64,000 nucleotides of DNA, taken from NCBI GenBank assembly GCA_947450325.1, contig CANFUT010000013.1:1-64000 (forward strand), read 5' to 3'. Both the position numbers and the translations under genes were made by a program. A model generated the notes under the pieces. It saw only the letters and a list, made by a program, of their open reading frames with translations. It ran no database searches and was not told the DNA's origin. Below are positions 26,658 to 36,543 of the stretch, one piece after another; positions within the stretch are counted from its first letter, which is position 1; every line of letters starts with the position of its first letter. This DNA is from Flavobacteriia bacterium (GTDB lineage: Bacteria; Bacteroidota; Bacteroidia; Flavobacteriales_D; Crocinitomicaceae).

Positions 26658-27320
26658 ATGAAAGGATTTGAAGAATTTTTGGCACCAACAAGTTTTTTAG
26701 ATTTTAATGCGCCTGTCTTTGATGGATTTTTTGAGAATGTTCCAGAACATTTTACATCAAAAGAAATTGCTGTTTGGTTATATAATCAGATAAGAGATGG
26801 GTTTATTTATGATCCGTATCACTTAGATTTAAAATCTGAAAGTCTAAAAGCAAGTTATATTTTCACGAAAAACCGTGCTTGGTGCGTTGAAAAATCTATT
26901 GTCCTTGCTGCATTGGCTAGAAAGGTTAATATTCCATCAAAATTGGGTTTTGCAGTTGTCACAAATCACATTGGAGTCGAAAAATTGACTGAATATTTAA
27001 AACGACCAGAAATTGTCTTTCATGGTTTTGTTTCACTATACATTGATGGTAAATGGGTAAAATGCACACCCGCTTTTGATAAAAGAATTTGCAGAATCTC
27101 GAAAGTTGACCCCTTGGATTTTTATGGAAATGAAGATTCACTTTTTCAACCTTTTGTAAGTGGGAAAAAATTCATGGAATATCTTCATTTTTATGGTGAA
27201 TTTAATGACTTGCCCATTGAATTGATGCACAAAGAAATGGAAAGATATTATCCGCATTTGTTTGAAGAAGTGTACGATACTAAAATATTCTCATTCAAAT
27301 ACGATTCTCGTTTTTTATAG
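26658..27320 (+). CDS. Transglutaminase-like domain protein
   Basis: The 220-residue soluble protein has the order of the transglutaminase/cysteine-protease-like fold: NRAWCVEKSIVLAALARKVNIPSKLGFAVV (nucleophile-position Cys near residue 75), then VFHGFVSLYIDGKWVKCTPAFD (His and Asp of a possible triad). No signal peptide is present, so it is probably cytoplasmic. ATG at 26658 is preferred over TTG at 26652, which adds only two residues. It follows the ABC-F gene by 18 bases and may be co-transcribed. Its substrate is unknown. Confidence 0.75.
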   Translation: MKGFEEFLAPTSFLDFNAPVFDGFFENVPEHFTSKEIAVWLYNQIRDGFIYDPYHLDLKSESLKASYIFTKNRAWCVEKSIVLAALARKVNIPSKLGFAVVTNHIGVEKLTEYLKRPEIVFHGFVSLYIDGKWVKCTPAFDKRICRISKVDPLDFYGNEDSLFQPFVSGKKFMEYLHFYGEFNDLPIELMHKEMERYYPHLFEEVYDTKIFSFKYDSRFL

Positions 27321-27333
27321 AATTATCCACTTT

Positions 27334-28608
27334 TTAAGCTGCATTGGCTTTTCTTCTAGAAGATAGTAGATAGTAAAAACCAATCATTAGCGCAGTAATA
27401 ACAGCGAAACTGATGATGATTATTCTACCTCTACCTTGTTCTATGTGCACATTATTCTCAATTTTATCTTCCCGTTTTTTTTGCTTTAAAGATTGTTCTT
27501 CACGCTCAATTTCATAGATTGTTCTCTGTAAATCGAATTCTGTAGTTCGATTTCTTTTATAATTTTCAGCTTCAACTTCTTGATATTTTCGCGCATATTC
27601 TAATGATGTTTTATAATCACCTTTTGATTCATAACACATCGAAATTTTATCTAGCGCATCCGCAATTTCTCGGTTTAGATTATTTTCTTGCGCTTTGTTT
27701 AACGAAAGTTGATAATAACTCAATGCTTCATCATACTTTTCTTGAAAAAAATTCCAATCTCCTAGATTATAATAACTTTCAGCGATTTCTTGAGGTCTTC
27801 CTAATTTTATTCTTAGTTCTAATGCTTTCTTAAAATATTGATATGATAAATCAAGTTTATCTGTTGCAAAATGAGCGATGGCAATATTGTTGAATGCAGA
27901 AGCCCGTCCTAAAATGGACTTATCTTTCATTGCCAGTTGAAGCGCTTTTTCGTAATAATAGATTCCTAAATCAACATTATTTCTTTGCATATTGATTTTA
28001 GCTAAACAATCATAGCCTTTTTTTAATCCATTGTTCGCGTTTATTCTTTTACATTTTTCAATAAATGACTTTGCTTCAACTTCAGCTAGGTCAAGTTTTT
28101 CTTCTCGTATGTATACTTCGCTTAAATTAAGTTGAGCAATAAATGACTCGGTGCTTTCATCCAGTTTTTCTGAATTTTTTATTGACTTCACAAATGAATT
28201 TGCAGCACTATTATATTGTCCTGCATAGATATAGGCGATGCCTAACAAATTTTGAGCGTCTGCTAACCTTTCAATATTTCCGTTTTTCTTGTAGTAAATA
28301 ATGCAATCATTCAGATTTCTAATACTGATCTCAGTCTTGCCATTCAAATTATAAAAACTTGACAATACAAGTTTCCCATACATAACAACAGGTAGATTTT
28401 CATCTTTTAAGCCTGCCTGAATTAAATATGTACCCAAGTTAAAAAGGGAATCAGTTGCAAAAGCTGCATAGTGTTTTCTCAAAATAGCCGCATTTTGAAT
28501 GCGTGTTGTCGGGTTTTCCTTTAACTCCTGTTCGATTTTTTCTATATTTTGTCCGAAGTAAAAATGGATCGAAAAAGTAATGAAAACGATAAGTAAAAGT
28601 TTTTGCAC
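27334..28608 (-). CDS. TPR-repeat protein with C-terminal membrane span
   Basis: A signal-like N-terminus (VQKLLLIVFITFSIHFYFGQ) leads into about eight TPR-type repeats over residues 20-350 (e.g. DLGIYYYEKALQLAMKDKS, EALSYYQLSLNKAQENN). A charged helix follows (EREEQSLKQKKREDKI), then one membrane span (IIIISFAVITALMIGFYYLL) and a 9-residue basic tail. This is the sensor half seen in many Bacteroidota TPR histidine kinases or HTH proteins, but no output domain follows. I prefer GTG at 28608 as the start: an upstream TTG lies in a stretch resembling a promoter box (AAAATTTG). It converges with the transglutaminase-like gene. Confidence 0.75.
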   Translation of the reverse strand: MQKLLLIVFITFSIHFYFGQNIEKIEQELKENPTTRIQNAAILRKHYAAFATDSLFNLGTYLIQAGLKDENLPVVMYGKLVLSSFYNLNGKTEISIRNLNDCIIYYKKNGNIERLADAQNLLGIAYIYAGQYNSAANSFVKSIKNSEKLDESTESFIAQLNLSEVYIREEKLDLAEVEAKSFIEKCKRINANNGLKKGYDCLAKINMQRNNVDLGIYYYEKALQLAMKDKSILGRASAFNNIAIAHFATDKLDLSYQYFKKALELRIKLGRPQEIAESYYNLGDWNFFQEKYDEALSYYQLSLNKAQENNLNREIADALDKISMCYESKGDYKTSLEYARKYQEVEAENYKRNRTTEFDLQRTIYEIEREEQSLKQKKREDKIENNVHIEQGRGRIIIISFAVITALMIGFYYLLSSRRKANAA

Positions 28609-28747
28609 GTTGAAAGTTTTCGTTAAAATAGCAATGTTAAACGAATTCTGCAAATTTTCTATTTAAAATACAGTTCTCTAGTACAATAGATTAGCAAGAT
28701 TATTTTAATTGATAGATTTTATAGTCTCTTTCGTCATATTAATTCAT

Positions 28748-28755
28748 TAATTTTA
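28748..28755 (+). promoter_or_regulatory. Weak -7-like box before the P5C dehydrogenase gene
   Basis: TAATTTTA, one mismatch from TAnnTTTG, lies 17 bases before the ATG. The same octamer occurs before 13401 and 38890. Confidence 0.3.
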
Positions 28756-28772
28756 TACCAAAATTATTTAAT

Positions 28773-30401
28773 ATGTCAAATTCGATTTCAACAGTTCCTG
28801 TTGCGGTGAATGAGCCAGTAAAAGCATACGCTGCTGGTTCTCCGGAACGTGAATCCTTATTGTCAACTTACAACCAAATGTATAATCAGGCGCCAATTGA
28901 CATTCCGATGTATATTGGTTCTGAAAAAGTTTTTACATCAAACAAAAAATCTTTGACTCCGCCTCACGAGCATGCAAAAGTGCTTGGAACATATAATCAA
29001 GGGGATAAATCACATGTTGAAAAAGCAATCGAAGCTGCTTTGAATGCAAAGGAAGCATGGGCGAATTTGCCTTGGGAAGATAGAGCTGCTGTATTTTTAC
29101 GTGCTGCGGATTTATTAGCTGGACCTTTTAGAGCAAGAATGAATGCCGCTACGATGTTGGCGCAATCTAAAAATGTTTTTCAAGCTGAAATCGACGCTGC
29201 GTGCGAATTGATTGATTTCTTTAGATTCAATGTGCAATATATGACGCAAATCTATAAAGAGCAACCTGAATCTTTACCTGGAATGTGGAATCGTTTGCAG
29301 TATAGACCTTTGGAAGGTTTTGTTTTTGCATTAACACCTTTTAATTTTACTTCTATTGCTGCGAATCTTTCTGCTGCTCCTGCGATGATGGGAAATGTGG
29401 TAGTTTGGAAACCTGCTGAAACACAAATTTATTCAGCACAAGTAATTATGGAATTGTTCCAAGCTGCAGGTTTGCCTGACGGTGTAATCAATATGGTTAC
29501 GGTGAGCGGAAAAGATGCTGGTGACGTGATTTTCAAACACAAGGATTTTGCAGGATTGCACTTCACAGGTTCAACTGGTGTTTTCCGGGATTTATGGAAA
29601 GGAATTGCAAATAATATTGAAAATTTCAAAAGTTATCCTAGAATTGTTGGCGAAACTGGTGGAAAAGATTTTATCATGGTGCATGAATCTGCAAATGCTG
29701 CTGAAGTTGCGACAGCAATGACACGTGGTGCTTTCGAATTCCAAGGTCAAAAATGTTCTGCTGCTTCTCGTGCTTACATTCCTTCAAACCTTTGGAATGA
29801 TGTAAAAAGAATAGCTGTTGAACAAGTAAATTCCATGAAAATGGGTTCTCCTGAAGATACTAGTAATTTTGTTAATGCGGTAATTAGCGAGAGAGCTTTT
29901 GATAGAATTGCGGCATATATTGATGGTATCAAAGCTTCTTCAGATGCTGAAATTATTGCAGGAGGAAATTATGATAAATCTAAAGGTTATTTTATCGAGC
30001 CAACATTGGTTGTGACTTCCAATCCAAAATTCAAAACGATGTGTGAAGAGATTTTTGGACCGGTTTTGACAATTTATGTTTACGAACCAAAAGATTTCGA
30101 AGCTACATTGACCATTTTGGATCAAACTTCAGATTATGCTTTGACAGGTTCAATTATCGCAAATGACCGATATGCAATTAATTTGGCGACTAAAAAATTA
30201 GAAAATAGCGCTGGAAATTTCTATATCAACGACAAGCCAACAGGAGCAGTTGTAGGTCAACAACCATTTGGCGGTGCAAGAGGTTCAGGCACGAATGATA
30301 AAGCCGGTGCTTCAATGAATTTGTTGCGTTGGGCTTCTGCTAGAACAATCAAGGAAACTTTTGTTCCAGCAAACGATTATAGATATCCATTTTTAGGTTA
30401 A
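28773..30401 (+). CDS. pruA: L-glutamate gamma-semialdehyde (1-pyrroline-5-carboxylate) dehydrogenase
   Basis: The enzyme oxidises glutamate semialdehyde to glutamate with NAD+ in proline and arginine breakdown. The 542-residue length and N-terminal NEPVKAYAAGSPERESLL fit the P5CDH subfamily. Visible are the cofactor block GFVFALTPFNFTSI with GNVVVWKPAETQ, the glutamate motif GETGGKDF, and the catalytic cysteine in FEFQGQKCSAASRAYIP. The C-terminal QQPFGGARGSGTNDKAG is also typical. It is monocistronic, with a terminator just after it. No proline dehydrogenase gene is nearby. Confidence 0.93.
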   Translation: MSNSISTVPVAVNEPVKAYAAGSPERESLLSTYNQMYNQAPIDIPMYIGSEKVFTSNKKSLTPPHEHAKVLGTYNQGDKSHVEKAIEAALNAKEAWANLPWEDRAAVFLRAADLLAGPFRARMNAATMLAQSKNVFQAEIDAACELIDFFRFNVQYMTQIYKEQPESLPGMWNRLQYRPLEGFVFALTPFNFTSIAANLSAAPAMMGNVVVWKPAETQIYSAQVIMELFQAAGLPDGVINMVTVSGKDAGDVIFKHKDFAGLHFTGSTGVFRDLWKGIANNIENFKSYPRIVGETGGKDFIMVHESANAAEVATAMTRGAFEFQGQKCSAASRAYIPSNLWNDVKRIAVEQVNSMKMGSPEDTSNFVNAVISERAFDRIAAYIDGIKASSDAEIIAGGNYDKSKGYFIEPTLVVTSNPKFKTMCEEIFGPVLTIYVYEPKDFEATLTILDQTSDYALTGSIIANDRYAINLATKKLENSAGNFYINDKPTGAVVGQQPFGGARGSGTNDKAGASMNLLRWASARTIKETFVPANDYRYPFLG

Positions 30402-30420
30402 TCAAATAGAATTTTTCTGA

Positions 30421-30455
30421 AGCCAAGTTTCATTTTTGAAGCTTGGCTTTTTTGT
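30421..30455 (+). terminator. Rho-independent terminator after pruA
   Basis: AGCCAAGTTTC pairs with GAAGCTTGGCT (one T-G pair) around a 6-base loop, followed by a T run. Confidence 0.9.
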
Positions 30456-30492
30456 TTTATTAATTTTTTCATCGATTCAAGTTTATATTTCA

Positions 30493-30500
30493 TACATTTG
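30493..30500 (+). promoter_or_regulatory. Promoter of the TPP-riboswitch transcript
   Basis: TACATTTG is an exact TAnnTTTG box ending 3 bases before the riboswitch aptamer, so transcription should start essentially at the P1 stem. Confidence 0.65.
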
Positions 30501-30503
30501 TAC

Positions 30504-30582
30504 CATCTCTAAGGGGTGCCTCAAAAGGGCTGAGATTATACCCATTGAACCTGTCAGGATAATGCCTGCGTAGGGAAGATGA
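30504..30582 (+). ncRNA. TPP (thiamine pyrophosphate) riboswitch
   Basis: All THI-box landmarks are present in order: P1 CATCT pairing with AGATG, AGGGGTGCC, GGGCTGAGATTATACCC, then TGAACCTGTCAGGATAATGCC and GCGTAGGGAAGATG. The conserved CTGAGA and the CCTG..CAGGATAATGCCTGCG helix bind TPP. An inverted repeat downstream, GCTAATT at 30599-30605 with AATTAGC at 30620-30626, lies before the ATG at 30655 and may be part of the expression platform. No T run follows it, so control by masking translation is as likely as termination. Confidence 0.97.
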
Positions 30583-30654
30583 TACTTTAATATTAATAGC
30601 TAATTATTCACATTCAGAGAATTAGCCCCTTATTCTTGTTAAATTTTTAAAAAA

Positions 30655-33153
30655 ATGAAAACAAGGATTACCAAAATCACAACTTTACTCGCACTGGTAA
30701 CGTCTTTCAGTGCATTTGCTCAACACAATTTGAACGGGAAAGTCACCAATCAGGATGGAATTCCTATCGTTGGCGCCAAAATCAGTATCGAACAATCCTA
30801 TAACAGTTCGACCTGTGGAAAAGATGGTCTTTATCTTTTGAAAGGAATCAAAGATGATTCTATTCGAGTCATTGTTTCTTCTTTTGGATATGAAACGCAA
30901 TCGATGAAGTTACTCGTAAAAGGAAGTGATGTCGAGAAAAATTGGATTTTGACTCAGTCAGCATTTATGATAGAGGAAGTTCAAGTGGCTGCAGTTCGAG
31001 CAGATTCAAAAACTCCAACAACATACACGAATTTGAATGAAAAAGAAATTCAGCAAAACAATTTTGGGCAAGATTTGCCTTATTTGTTGCAATCAACTCC
31101 ATCAACAGTTGTCACTTCTGATGCAGGCGCAGGAGTTGGATACACGGGAATAAGAATTCGTGGTGTTGATCCCACAAGGACAAATGTAACAGTAAATGGA
31201 ATTCCATTAAATGACGCGGAATCGCACGGCGTTTTTTGGGTGAATATGCCGGATTTTGCTTCGTCTTCAGACAATATCCAAGTGCAACGAGGAGTAGGAA
31301 CATCAACGAATGGCGCTGCAGCTTTTGGTTCTAGTATCAATATCAAATCAGACAACATTCGCAAAGAATCTTATGTAGAATTGGATAATTCTGGAGGTTC
31401 ATTCAACACATTGAGAAATACTGTAAAAGTGGGTACTGGTTTGATAAACAATCATTTTGTAGTAGACGCTAGACTTTCTCGCATTGTTTCTGACGGATAT
31501 GTGGACCGCTCTAATTCCAATTTAAAATCGTTTTATCTTTCGGGTGCGTGGGTTGGAAAAAAATCGATTCTAAAAGCGAATGTTTTTGGGGGAAAGGAAG
31601 CAACCTACCAAGCATGGTATGGAATTCCAGAAGCCAAATTGAAAGGAAACAAAGATAGTTTATTGTCTCATTTCTACAATAATTATTATCCTGGCGGTAC
31701 TTATCAAACTGCACAAGATTCCTTAAATTTATTCAATTCAGATCCAAGAAAATACAACTATTACACTTACAAAAATGAAACTGATAATTACCAACAAGAT
31801 CATTTTCAACTGCATTTTTCTCATATTTTCAATCCGAAATTAGCTTTGAATACAGCCGCACATTTTACACATGGTGCTGGATATTATGAGCAATACCGGT
31901 TGAATCAATCGTTTTCAACCTATGGATTGACACCAGTGATTTATGGAAATGATACCATTACTAAAACCGATTTGATTCGACGAAGATGGCTTGACAATAA
32001 TTTTTATGGTGCTATTTTTTCATTGACTTACAATAATTTGAAAAATTTCAAAATGATTGTTGGTGGGGGAGCCAATCAATATGATGGAAAACATTTTGGA
32101 GAAATCATTTGGGCACGAACAGCCTCTCAAAGTGAAATCAATCAACATTATTATGACAACAAAGCAAATAAATTTGAGGCAAGTGCTTACGCAAAAGCGA
32201 ATTATCAATTGAAACGATTTAACTTTTTTGTAGATCTTCAAATCCGCCATATTGGTTACAAATACAATGGCGACGATCAATATTATGGTAATTTAATTCC
32301 CTTGACTCAGAATGTTCAGTTTACATTTTTCAATCCAAAACTGGGTTTGTCATTTGATTTGAATAGCAGAAATAATTTTTATGCATCTTTCAGTGTTGCC
32401 AACCGCGAGCCTGTGAGAGATGATTTTGTTCAAAGTTCAATCTATAGCAGGCCAAAACCAGAGCAACTGCAAAATGCAGAAGTCGGTTACAGATTTCATG
32501 CACGAAAAATATTTTTGAATGCCAATTACTATTTGATGAATTACAAAGATCAGTTGATTCTGACAGGACAAATTAATGATGTAGGCGCTTATAATCGTGC
32601 TAATGTAGCTAAAAGTTACCGTTCAGGAATTGAGGTTGAAGCAGGATATTTACTAACGAAAAAATTGAGTTTGACAGGTAATTTCACTTTAAGCATTAAT
32701 AAAATTCAAAATTTCACAGAATACGTTGATAATTACGACAATTATGATGTAAATGGAAACATGATTCAGACAGTGATTCAACATTCGAATACCGATATCG
32801 CATTTTCACCAAATGTGATTGCAGCATTGGGCTTACAATATGAACCTGTAAAAAACTTGACATTAAATTGGCAAGCAAAATATGTTGGCAAACAATATTT
32901 GGACAATACTTCAAACGAATCAAAAAAAATAACTGCCTATTTTACCAATAATTTGATTGTAAATTATTGCATCAAAATCAAAAGTATGAGAGAAATAAAT
33001 GTTGGGATTTTAGCTAACAATATTTTGAATACGATGTATGAAAATAATGGCTATACTTTTGGCTATATTTCAGGAGGAAAACGAATCAATGAAAATTATT
33101 ATTTCCCGCAAGCAGGAAGAAATTTCTTGTTAAGATTGACGATTAAAATTTAA
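30655..33153 (+). CDS. TonB-dependent outer-membrane receptor, probably for thiamine compounds
   Basis: The protein has a signal peptide ending SFSAFAQ, then a carboxypeptidase-regulatory-like domain (LNGKVTNQDGIPIVGAKISI) at about residues 25-105. The plug domain follows (PYLLQSTPSTVVTSDAGAGV, GYTGIRIRGVDPTRTNVTVN, VQRGVGTSTNGAAAFG) and then a 22-strand-type beta-barrel to the C-terminus, ending in an aromatic-rich strand. The length of 832 residues is normal. The only substrate evidence is the TPP riboswitch in its leader, which in Bacteroidota is known to control thiamine-uptake receptors. No inner-membrane transporter (such as PnuT) follows, because the next gene is convergent dnaK. Confidence 0.92.
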   Translation: MKTRITKITTLLALVTSFSAFAQHNLNGKVTNQDGIPIVGAKISIEQSYNSSTCGKDGLYLLKGIKDDSIRVIVSSFGYETQSMKLLVKGSDVEKNWILTQSAFMIEEVQVAAVRADSKTPTTYTNLNEKEIQQNNFGQDLPYLLQSTPSTVVTSDAGAGVGYTGIRIRGVDPTRTNVTVNGIPLNDAESHGVFWVNMPDFASSSDNIQVQRGVGTSTNGAAAFGSSINIKSDNIRKESYVELDNSGGSFNTLRNTVKVGTGLINNHFVVDARLSRIVSDGYVDRSNSNLKSFYLSGAWVGKKSILKANVFGGKEATYQAWYGIPEAKLKGNKDSLLSHFYNNYYPGGTYQTAQDSLNLFNSDPRKYNYYTYKNETDNYQQDHFQLHFSHIFNPKLALNTAAHFTHGAGYYEQYRLNQSFSTYGLTPVIYGNDTITKTDLIRRRWLDNNFYGAIFSLTYNNLKNFKMIVGGGANQYDGKHFGEIIWARTASQSEINQHYYDNKANKFEASAYAKANYQLKRFNFFVDLQIRHIGYKYNGDDQYYGNLIPLTQNVQFTFFNPKLGLSFDLNSRNNFYASFSVANREPVRDDFVQSSIYSRPKPEQLQNAEVGYRFHARKIFLNANYYLMNYKDQLILTGQINDVGAYNRANVAKSYRSGIEVEAGYLLTKKLSLTGNFTLSINKIQNFTEYVDNYDNYDVNGNMIQTVIQHSNTDIAFSPNVIAALGLQYEPVKNLTLNWQAKYVGKQYLDNTSNESKKITAYFTNNLIVNYCIKIKSMREINVGILANNILNTMYENNGYTFGYISGGKRINENYYFPQAGRNFLLRLTIKI

Positions 33154-33173
33154 ATTAAATACGCATAAATACT

Positions 33174-33204
33174 AAAGGCCGGGGATATTTCACTCCGGCT
33201 TTTT
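33174..33204 (+). terminator. Terminator after the TonB-dependent receptor
   Basis: AAAG-G-CCGG pairs with CCGGCTTT (one bulged G), loop of about 12 bases, followed by TTTTAGTTTT. Confidence 0.75.
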
Positions 33205-33211
33205 AGTTTTA

Positions 33212-33244
33212 AATAAAAAAAGCCGACTCCTGAGAATCGGCTTT
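33212..33244 (-). terminator. Terminator of dnaK
   Basis: On the minus strand AAAGCCGA pairs with TCGGCTTT and is followed by a TTTTTT tract, 18 bases after the dnaK stop codon. Confidence 0.82.
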
Positions 33245-33262
33245 GCTATAGTTTGATAGAAA

Positions 33263-35164
33263 TTATTTTTTCTCATCCACTTCTTCGAAGTCAACATCAG
33301 TAACTTCATCCGCTGGATTACCTTCTGCTTGTTGACCAGCACCAGCGTCACCTCCTTGAGGATTAGCTGCGTTATACATATCTTGAGAAGCTGCTTGGAA
33401 AACATTGTTTAATTTGTCCATTGCTGCGTCCATGTTTGCCATGTCTTTTGCTTCAAAAATAACTTTCAATTCAGCCAAAGCATCTTCGATTGGTTGTTTT
33501 TTATCTGCTGGGATTTTATCTCCGTATTCTTTCAATTGACGTTCAGTTTGGAAAATCAAGGAATCTGCTTTGTTGATTTTTTCAACTTCTTCCATTTTCT
33601 TTTTGTCTGCATCTGCATTCGCCTCAGCTTCTGCACGCATTCTTTTGATATCCTCATCACTCAATCCTGAAGAAGCTTCAATTTTGATTGATTGCTCTCT
33701 TCCAGTTCCTTTGTCTTTCGCAGAAATGTGCATGATACCATTTGCATCGATGTCAAAAGTTACTTCGATTTGTGGAACACCTCTTTGTGCTGGTGGAATG
33801 TCTGTCAATTGGAAACGACCCAAAGATTTGTTGTCATTTGCCATTGGACGTTCACCTTGAATCACATGAATATCAACTGAAGGTTGATTGTCTGACGCTG
33901 TAGAGAAAGTTTCAGATTTTTTTGTAGGAATTGTCGTGTTTGCTTCGATCAATTTAGTCATTACACCACCCATTGTTTCGATACCAACAGACAATGGAAT
34001 AACGTCTAATAGCAATACGTCTTTTACTTCACCTGTTAAAACTCCACCTTGAATTGCTGCACCAACTGCAACCACTTCATCAGGATTTACACCTTTAGAA
34101 GGCGCTTTTCCGAAGAAACGTTCAACTGCATCTTGAATAACTGGAATTCTTGTAGAACCACCAACCAAAATTACTTCGTCGATATCGCTTGTTGATAAAC
34201 CAGCGTTTTTCAAAGCTGAACGACAAGGAGCGATAGTTCTTTCAACGATAGAAGAAATTAATTGCTCAAATTTTGAACGTTGTAAAGTTCTTACTAAGTG
34301 TTTTGGAATACCATTCACCGGCATGATGTATGGCAAGTTGATTTCTGAAGAAGTTGTTGAAGAAAGTTCAATTTTCGCTTTCTCAGCAGCTTCTTTCAAA
34401 CGTTGCAATGCCATTGGATCTAAACGCAAGTCAATTCCTTCGTCATTTTTGAACTCGTCAGCCAACCAGTCAATGATTGTATTATCAACATCATCACCAC
34501 CTAAATGTGTATCTCCGTCTGTTGCTAATACTTCAAAAACGCCATCACCTAATTCTAAAATAGAAACGTCATGTGTTCCACCACCGAAGTCAAAAACAAC
34601 GATTTTTTGGTCAATTCCTTTTTTATCTAAACCGTAAGCCAAAGCTGCTGCTGTAGGCTCGTTGATGATTCTTTTGATTGTTAAACCTGCTATTTCACCA
34701 GCTTCTTTAGTCGCTTGACGTTGAGAATCGTTGAAATATGCTGGTACAGTTACAACTGCTTCAGTTACTTCTTGACCTAAATAATCTTCAGCAGTTTTCT
34801 TCATTTTTTGAAGAATCATTGCAGAGATTTCTTGAGGAGTATATGTTCTTTCGTCAATTTTTACTCTTGGAGTATTGTTGTCGCCTTTTACTATTTCGTA
34901 AGGAACTCTTCCTGCTTCCGCTTTCATGTCATCAAAAGATGAACCCATGAAACGTTTGATAGAGTTAATCGTTTTTGTTGGGTTGGTGATCGCTTGTCTT
35001 TTGGCAGGATCTCCAACTTTACGCTCACCTCCTTCAACAAATGCCACGATAGATGGCGTTGTTCTTTTTCCTTCTGAGTTAGCAATTACAACTGGTTCGT
35101 TTCCTTCCATTACAGAAACACAAGAGTTTGTAGTTCCTAAGTCGATTCCGATAATCTTTCCCAT
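33263..35164 (-). CDS. dnaK: Molecular chaperone DnaK (Hsp70)
   Basis: The N-terminal ATPase domain starts [21 protein letters not shown] and contains [33 protein letters not shown] and [14 protein letters not shown]. The substrate-binding domain begins after the linker [20 protein letters not shown], and a helical lid and a C-terminal tail, Gly/Ala/Gln-rich then acidic, end [14 protein letters not shown]. The length of 633 residues is typical. In [10 protein letters not shown] the usual Thr of GGGTFDVS is kept, with His replacing Phe. No dnaJ or grpE is adjacent and no CIRCE repeat was seen upstream. The gene is single and has its own terminator. Confidence 0.98.
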   Translation of the reverse strand: MGKIIGIDLGTTNSCVSVMEGNEPVVIANSEGKRTTPSIVAFVEGGERKVGDPAKRQAITNPTKTINSIKRFMGSSFDDMKAEAGRVPYEIVKGDNNTPRVKIDERTYTPQEISAMILQKMKKTAEDYLGQEVTEAVVTVPAYFNDSQRQATKEAGEIAGLTIKRIINEPTAAALAYGLDKKGIDQKIVVFDFGGGTHDVSILELGDGVFEVLATDGDTHLGGDDVDNTIIDWLADEFKNDEGIDLRLDPMALQRLKEAAEKAKIELSSTTSSEINLPYIMPVNGIPKHLVRTLQRSKFEQLISSIVERTIAPCRSALKNAGLSTSDIDEVILVGGSTRIPVIQDAVERFFGKAPSKGVNPDEVVAVGAAIQGGVLTGEVKDVLLLDVIPLSVGIETMGGVMTKLIEANTTIPTKKSETFSTASDNQPSVDIHVIQGERPMANDNKSLGRFQLTDIPPAQRGVPQIEVTFDIDANGIMHISAKDKGTGREQSIKIEASSGLSDEDIKRMRAEAEANADADKKKMEEVEKINKADSLIFQTERQLKEYGDKIPADKKQPIEDALAELKVIFEAKDMANMDAAMDKLNNVFQAASQDMYNAANPQGGDAGAGQQAEGNPADEVTDVDFEEVDEKK

Positions 35165-35400
35165 TATGTTTATTATTAAATTTTCAATTTGATTTCCTTC
35201 TCAAAGTCAATTTTTATGCCGTTGAAAAAAAAGAAGGATTTTATGACAAAATGGAAAGAGGAAGTCATTTCCTTCTTCAAATAAATGACGGAATGTCAGT
35301 TTTTGTATGACAAAAAGATTTTGAAAGGATGGAAATTAATTTTCTAGCTTTAAAATAGCTATTCAATCTTCATTTTGAATTTACTTTCTATTTTTACGGC

Positions 35401-36543
35401 ATGAATGTATTTAATGTAGCGGTAATTGGTAGTGGACCTTCAGGAGGTATGGCTGCCTATGAGTTGGCGAAACATGGATTTTCGGTTGCAATTTTAGACA
35501 AAGAAACGTTGCCAAGATATAAAACTTGCGGTGGCGGTTTGGTTGAGCGTGGAAGAAAATTGATTCCATTTGATATTTCAAGTGCGATCGAAGCTGAATT
35601 TTTTGCTGTCGATACATTCTTTCAAAAAAAGAACCTCAAACTCACAACTCACAGAGAAACGCCAATCATTTCAATGGTGATGCGTGACACTTTTGATTTT
35701 TTAATTGTCGAAAAAGCAGTTGAAAATGGCGCTAAATTGCTCCAAAATCATAAAGTTACTTCGATTGAATTGGGAGAGGTAAATCAAATTCATACTGAAA
35801 ATGGAATCGTTCAAGCCAAATTTATCATTGCTGCTGATGGTGCATTGAGTGCGACAGCAAAAATGTTGGGTTGGAAAGAAACTAGAAATGTTATTCCGGC
35901 GTTGGAATATGAAGTGGAAGTTTCACCAGCTGATTTTGAACGACTTTCGAAAGATGTGAGGTTCGATATCGACGCTGTTCCTGGAGGATATGGATGGTGT
36001 TTTCCGAAGAAAAATCATCTGTCGATTGGCGTAGGGGTTTTGAGAAAATCCAAAGACAATTTGAATTTGAAAGCATTTTATCAAGCTTATTTAAAAACCT
36101 TGGGCATTGAAAATATCATTTCGGAAGATGCGCATGGTTTTGTAATTCCCGTTTCTCCGCGAACAGATTATTTTGTGAAAAACAAAGTTTTCTTGACTGG
36201 CGATACTGCAGGTTTTGCAGATCCAATTGTTGCAGAAGGATTGTCAAACGCTATTTTGAGCGGTAAACTTTGTGCTGAAGCTTTGATTGAAAGTGATTTG
36301 GATGAAACAACGTCCGAAGAACTCTATAATCAAAAGTTGAATAAAAGCCTATTACCAGAATTAAAAACCGGCGTACTAATCGCCAAAATGTTTTACGAAA
36401 GTCAAACCATTCGAAACATGTTGCTTTCCAAATACGGTCAACTGTTTGCAGAAGCGATGACAGATGTTTTTACAGGAAAGAGAACTTATCCTGCAGATTA
36501 CAAAAAAGCTTTGCGTCAAAAGTTTAAAAAAATGATTTTCTAA
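35401..36543 (+). CDS. Geranylgeranyl-reductase-family FAD-dependent oxidoreductase
   Basis: A Rossmann FAD site opens the protein (VAVIGSGPSGGMAAYELAKHG), followed by the family-typical LPRYKTCGGGLVERG at about residues 40-54. Later are the conserved VPGGYGWCFPKKNHLSIGVGV and FLTGDTAGFADPIVAEGLSNAI, the second FAD-contact motif. Members reduce isoprenoid double bonds or act in quinone or lipid metabolism, and the actual substrate here is unknown. The length of 380 residues is normal. A TATTTTTA box at 35389-35396 lies directly before the ATG. It converges with the next gene with no spacer. Confidence 0.85.
   Translation: MNVFNVAVIGSGPSGGMAAYELAKHGFSVAILDKETLPRYKTCGGGLVERGRKLIPFDISSAIEAEFFAVDTFFQKKNLKLTTHRETPIISMVMRDTFDFLIVEKAVENGAKLLQNHKVTSIELGEVNQIHTENGIVQAKFIIAADGALSATAKMLGWKETRNVIPALEYEVEVSPADFERLSKDVRFDIDAVPGGYGWCFPKKNHLSIGVGVLRKSKDNLNLKAFYQAYLKTLGIENIISEDAHGFVIPVSPRTDYFVKNKVFLTGDTAGFADPIVAEGLSNAILSGKLCAEALIESDLDETTSEELYNQKLNKSLLPELKTGVLIAKMFYESQTIRNMLLSKYGQLFAEAMTDVFTGKRTYPADYKKALRQKFKKMIF

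Noticed and set aside
30599-30626. Inverted repeat after the riboswitch as a rho-independent terminator
   Set aside because: There is no T tract after the stem, so it is mentioned only as a possible expression platform.
33570-35192. Several open frames on the + strand opposite dnaK
   Set aside because: They are reverse-frame shadows of a highly conserved gene with clear dnaK motifs on the minus strand. None has a recognisable domain or start signal.
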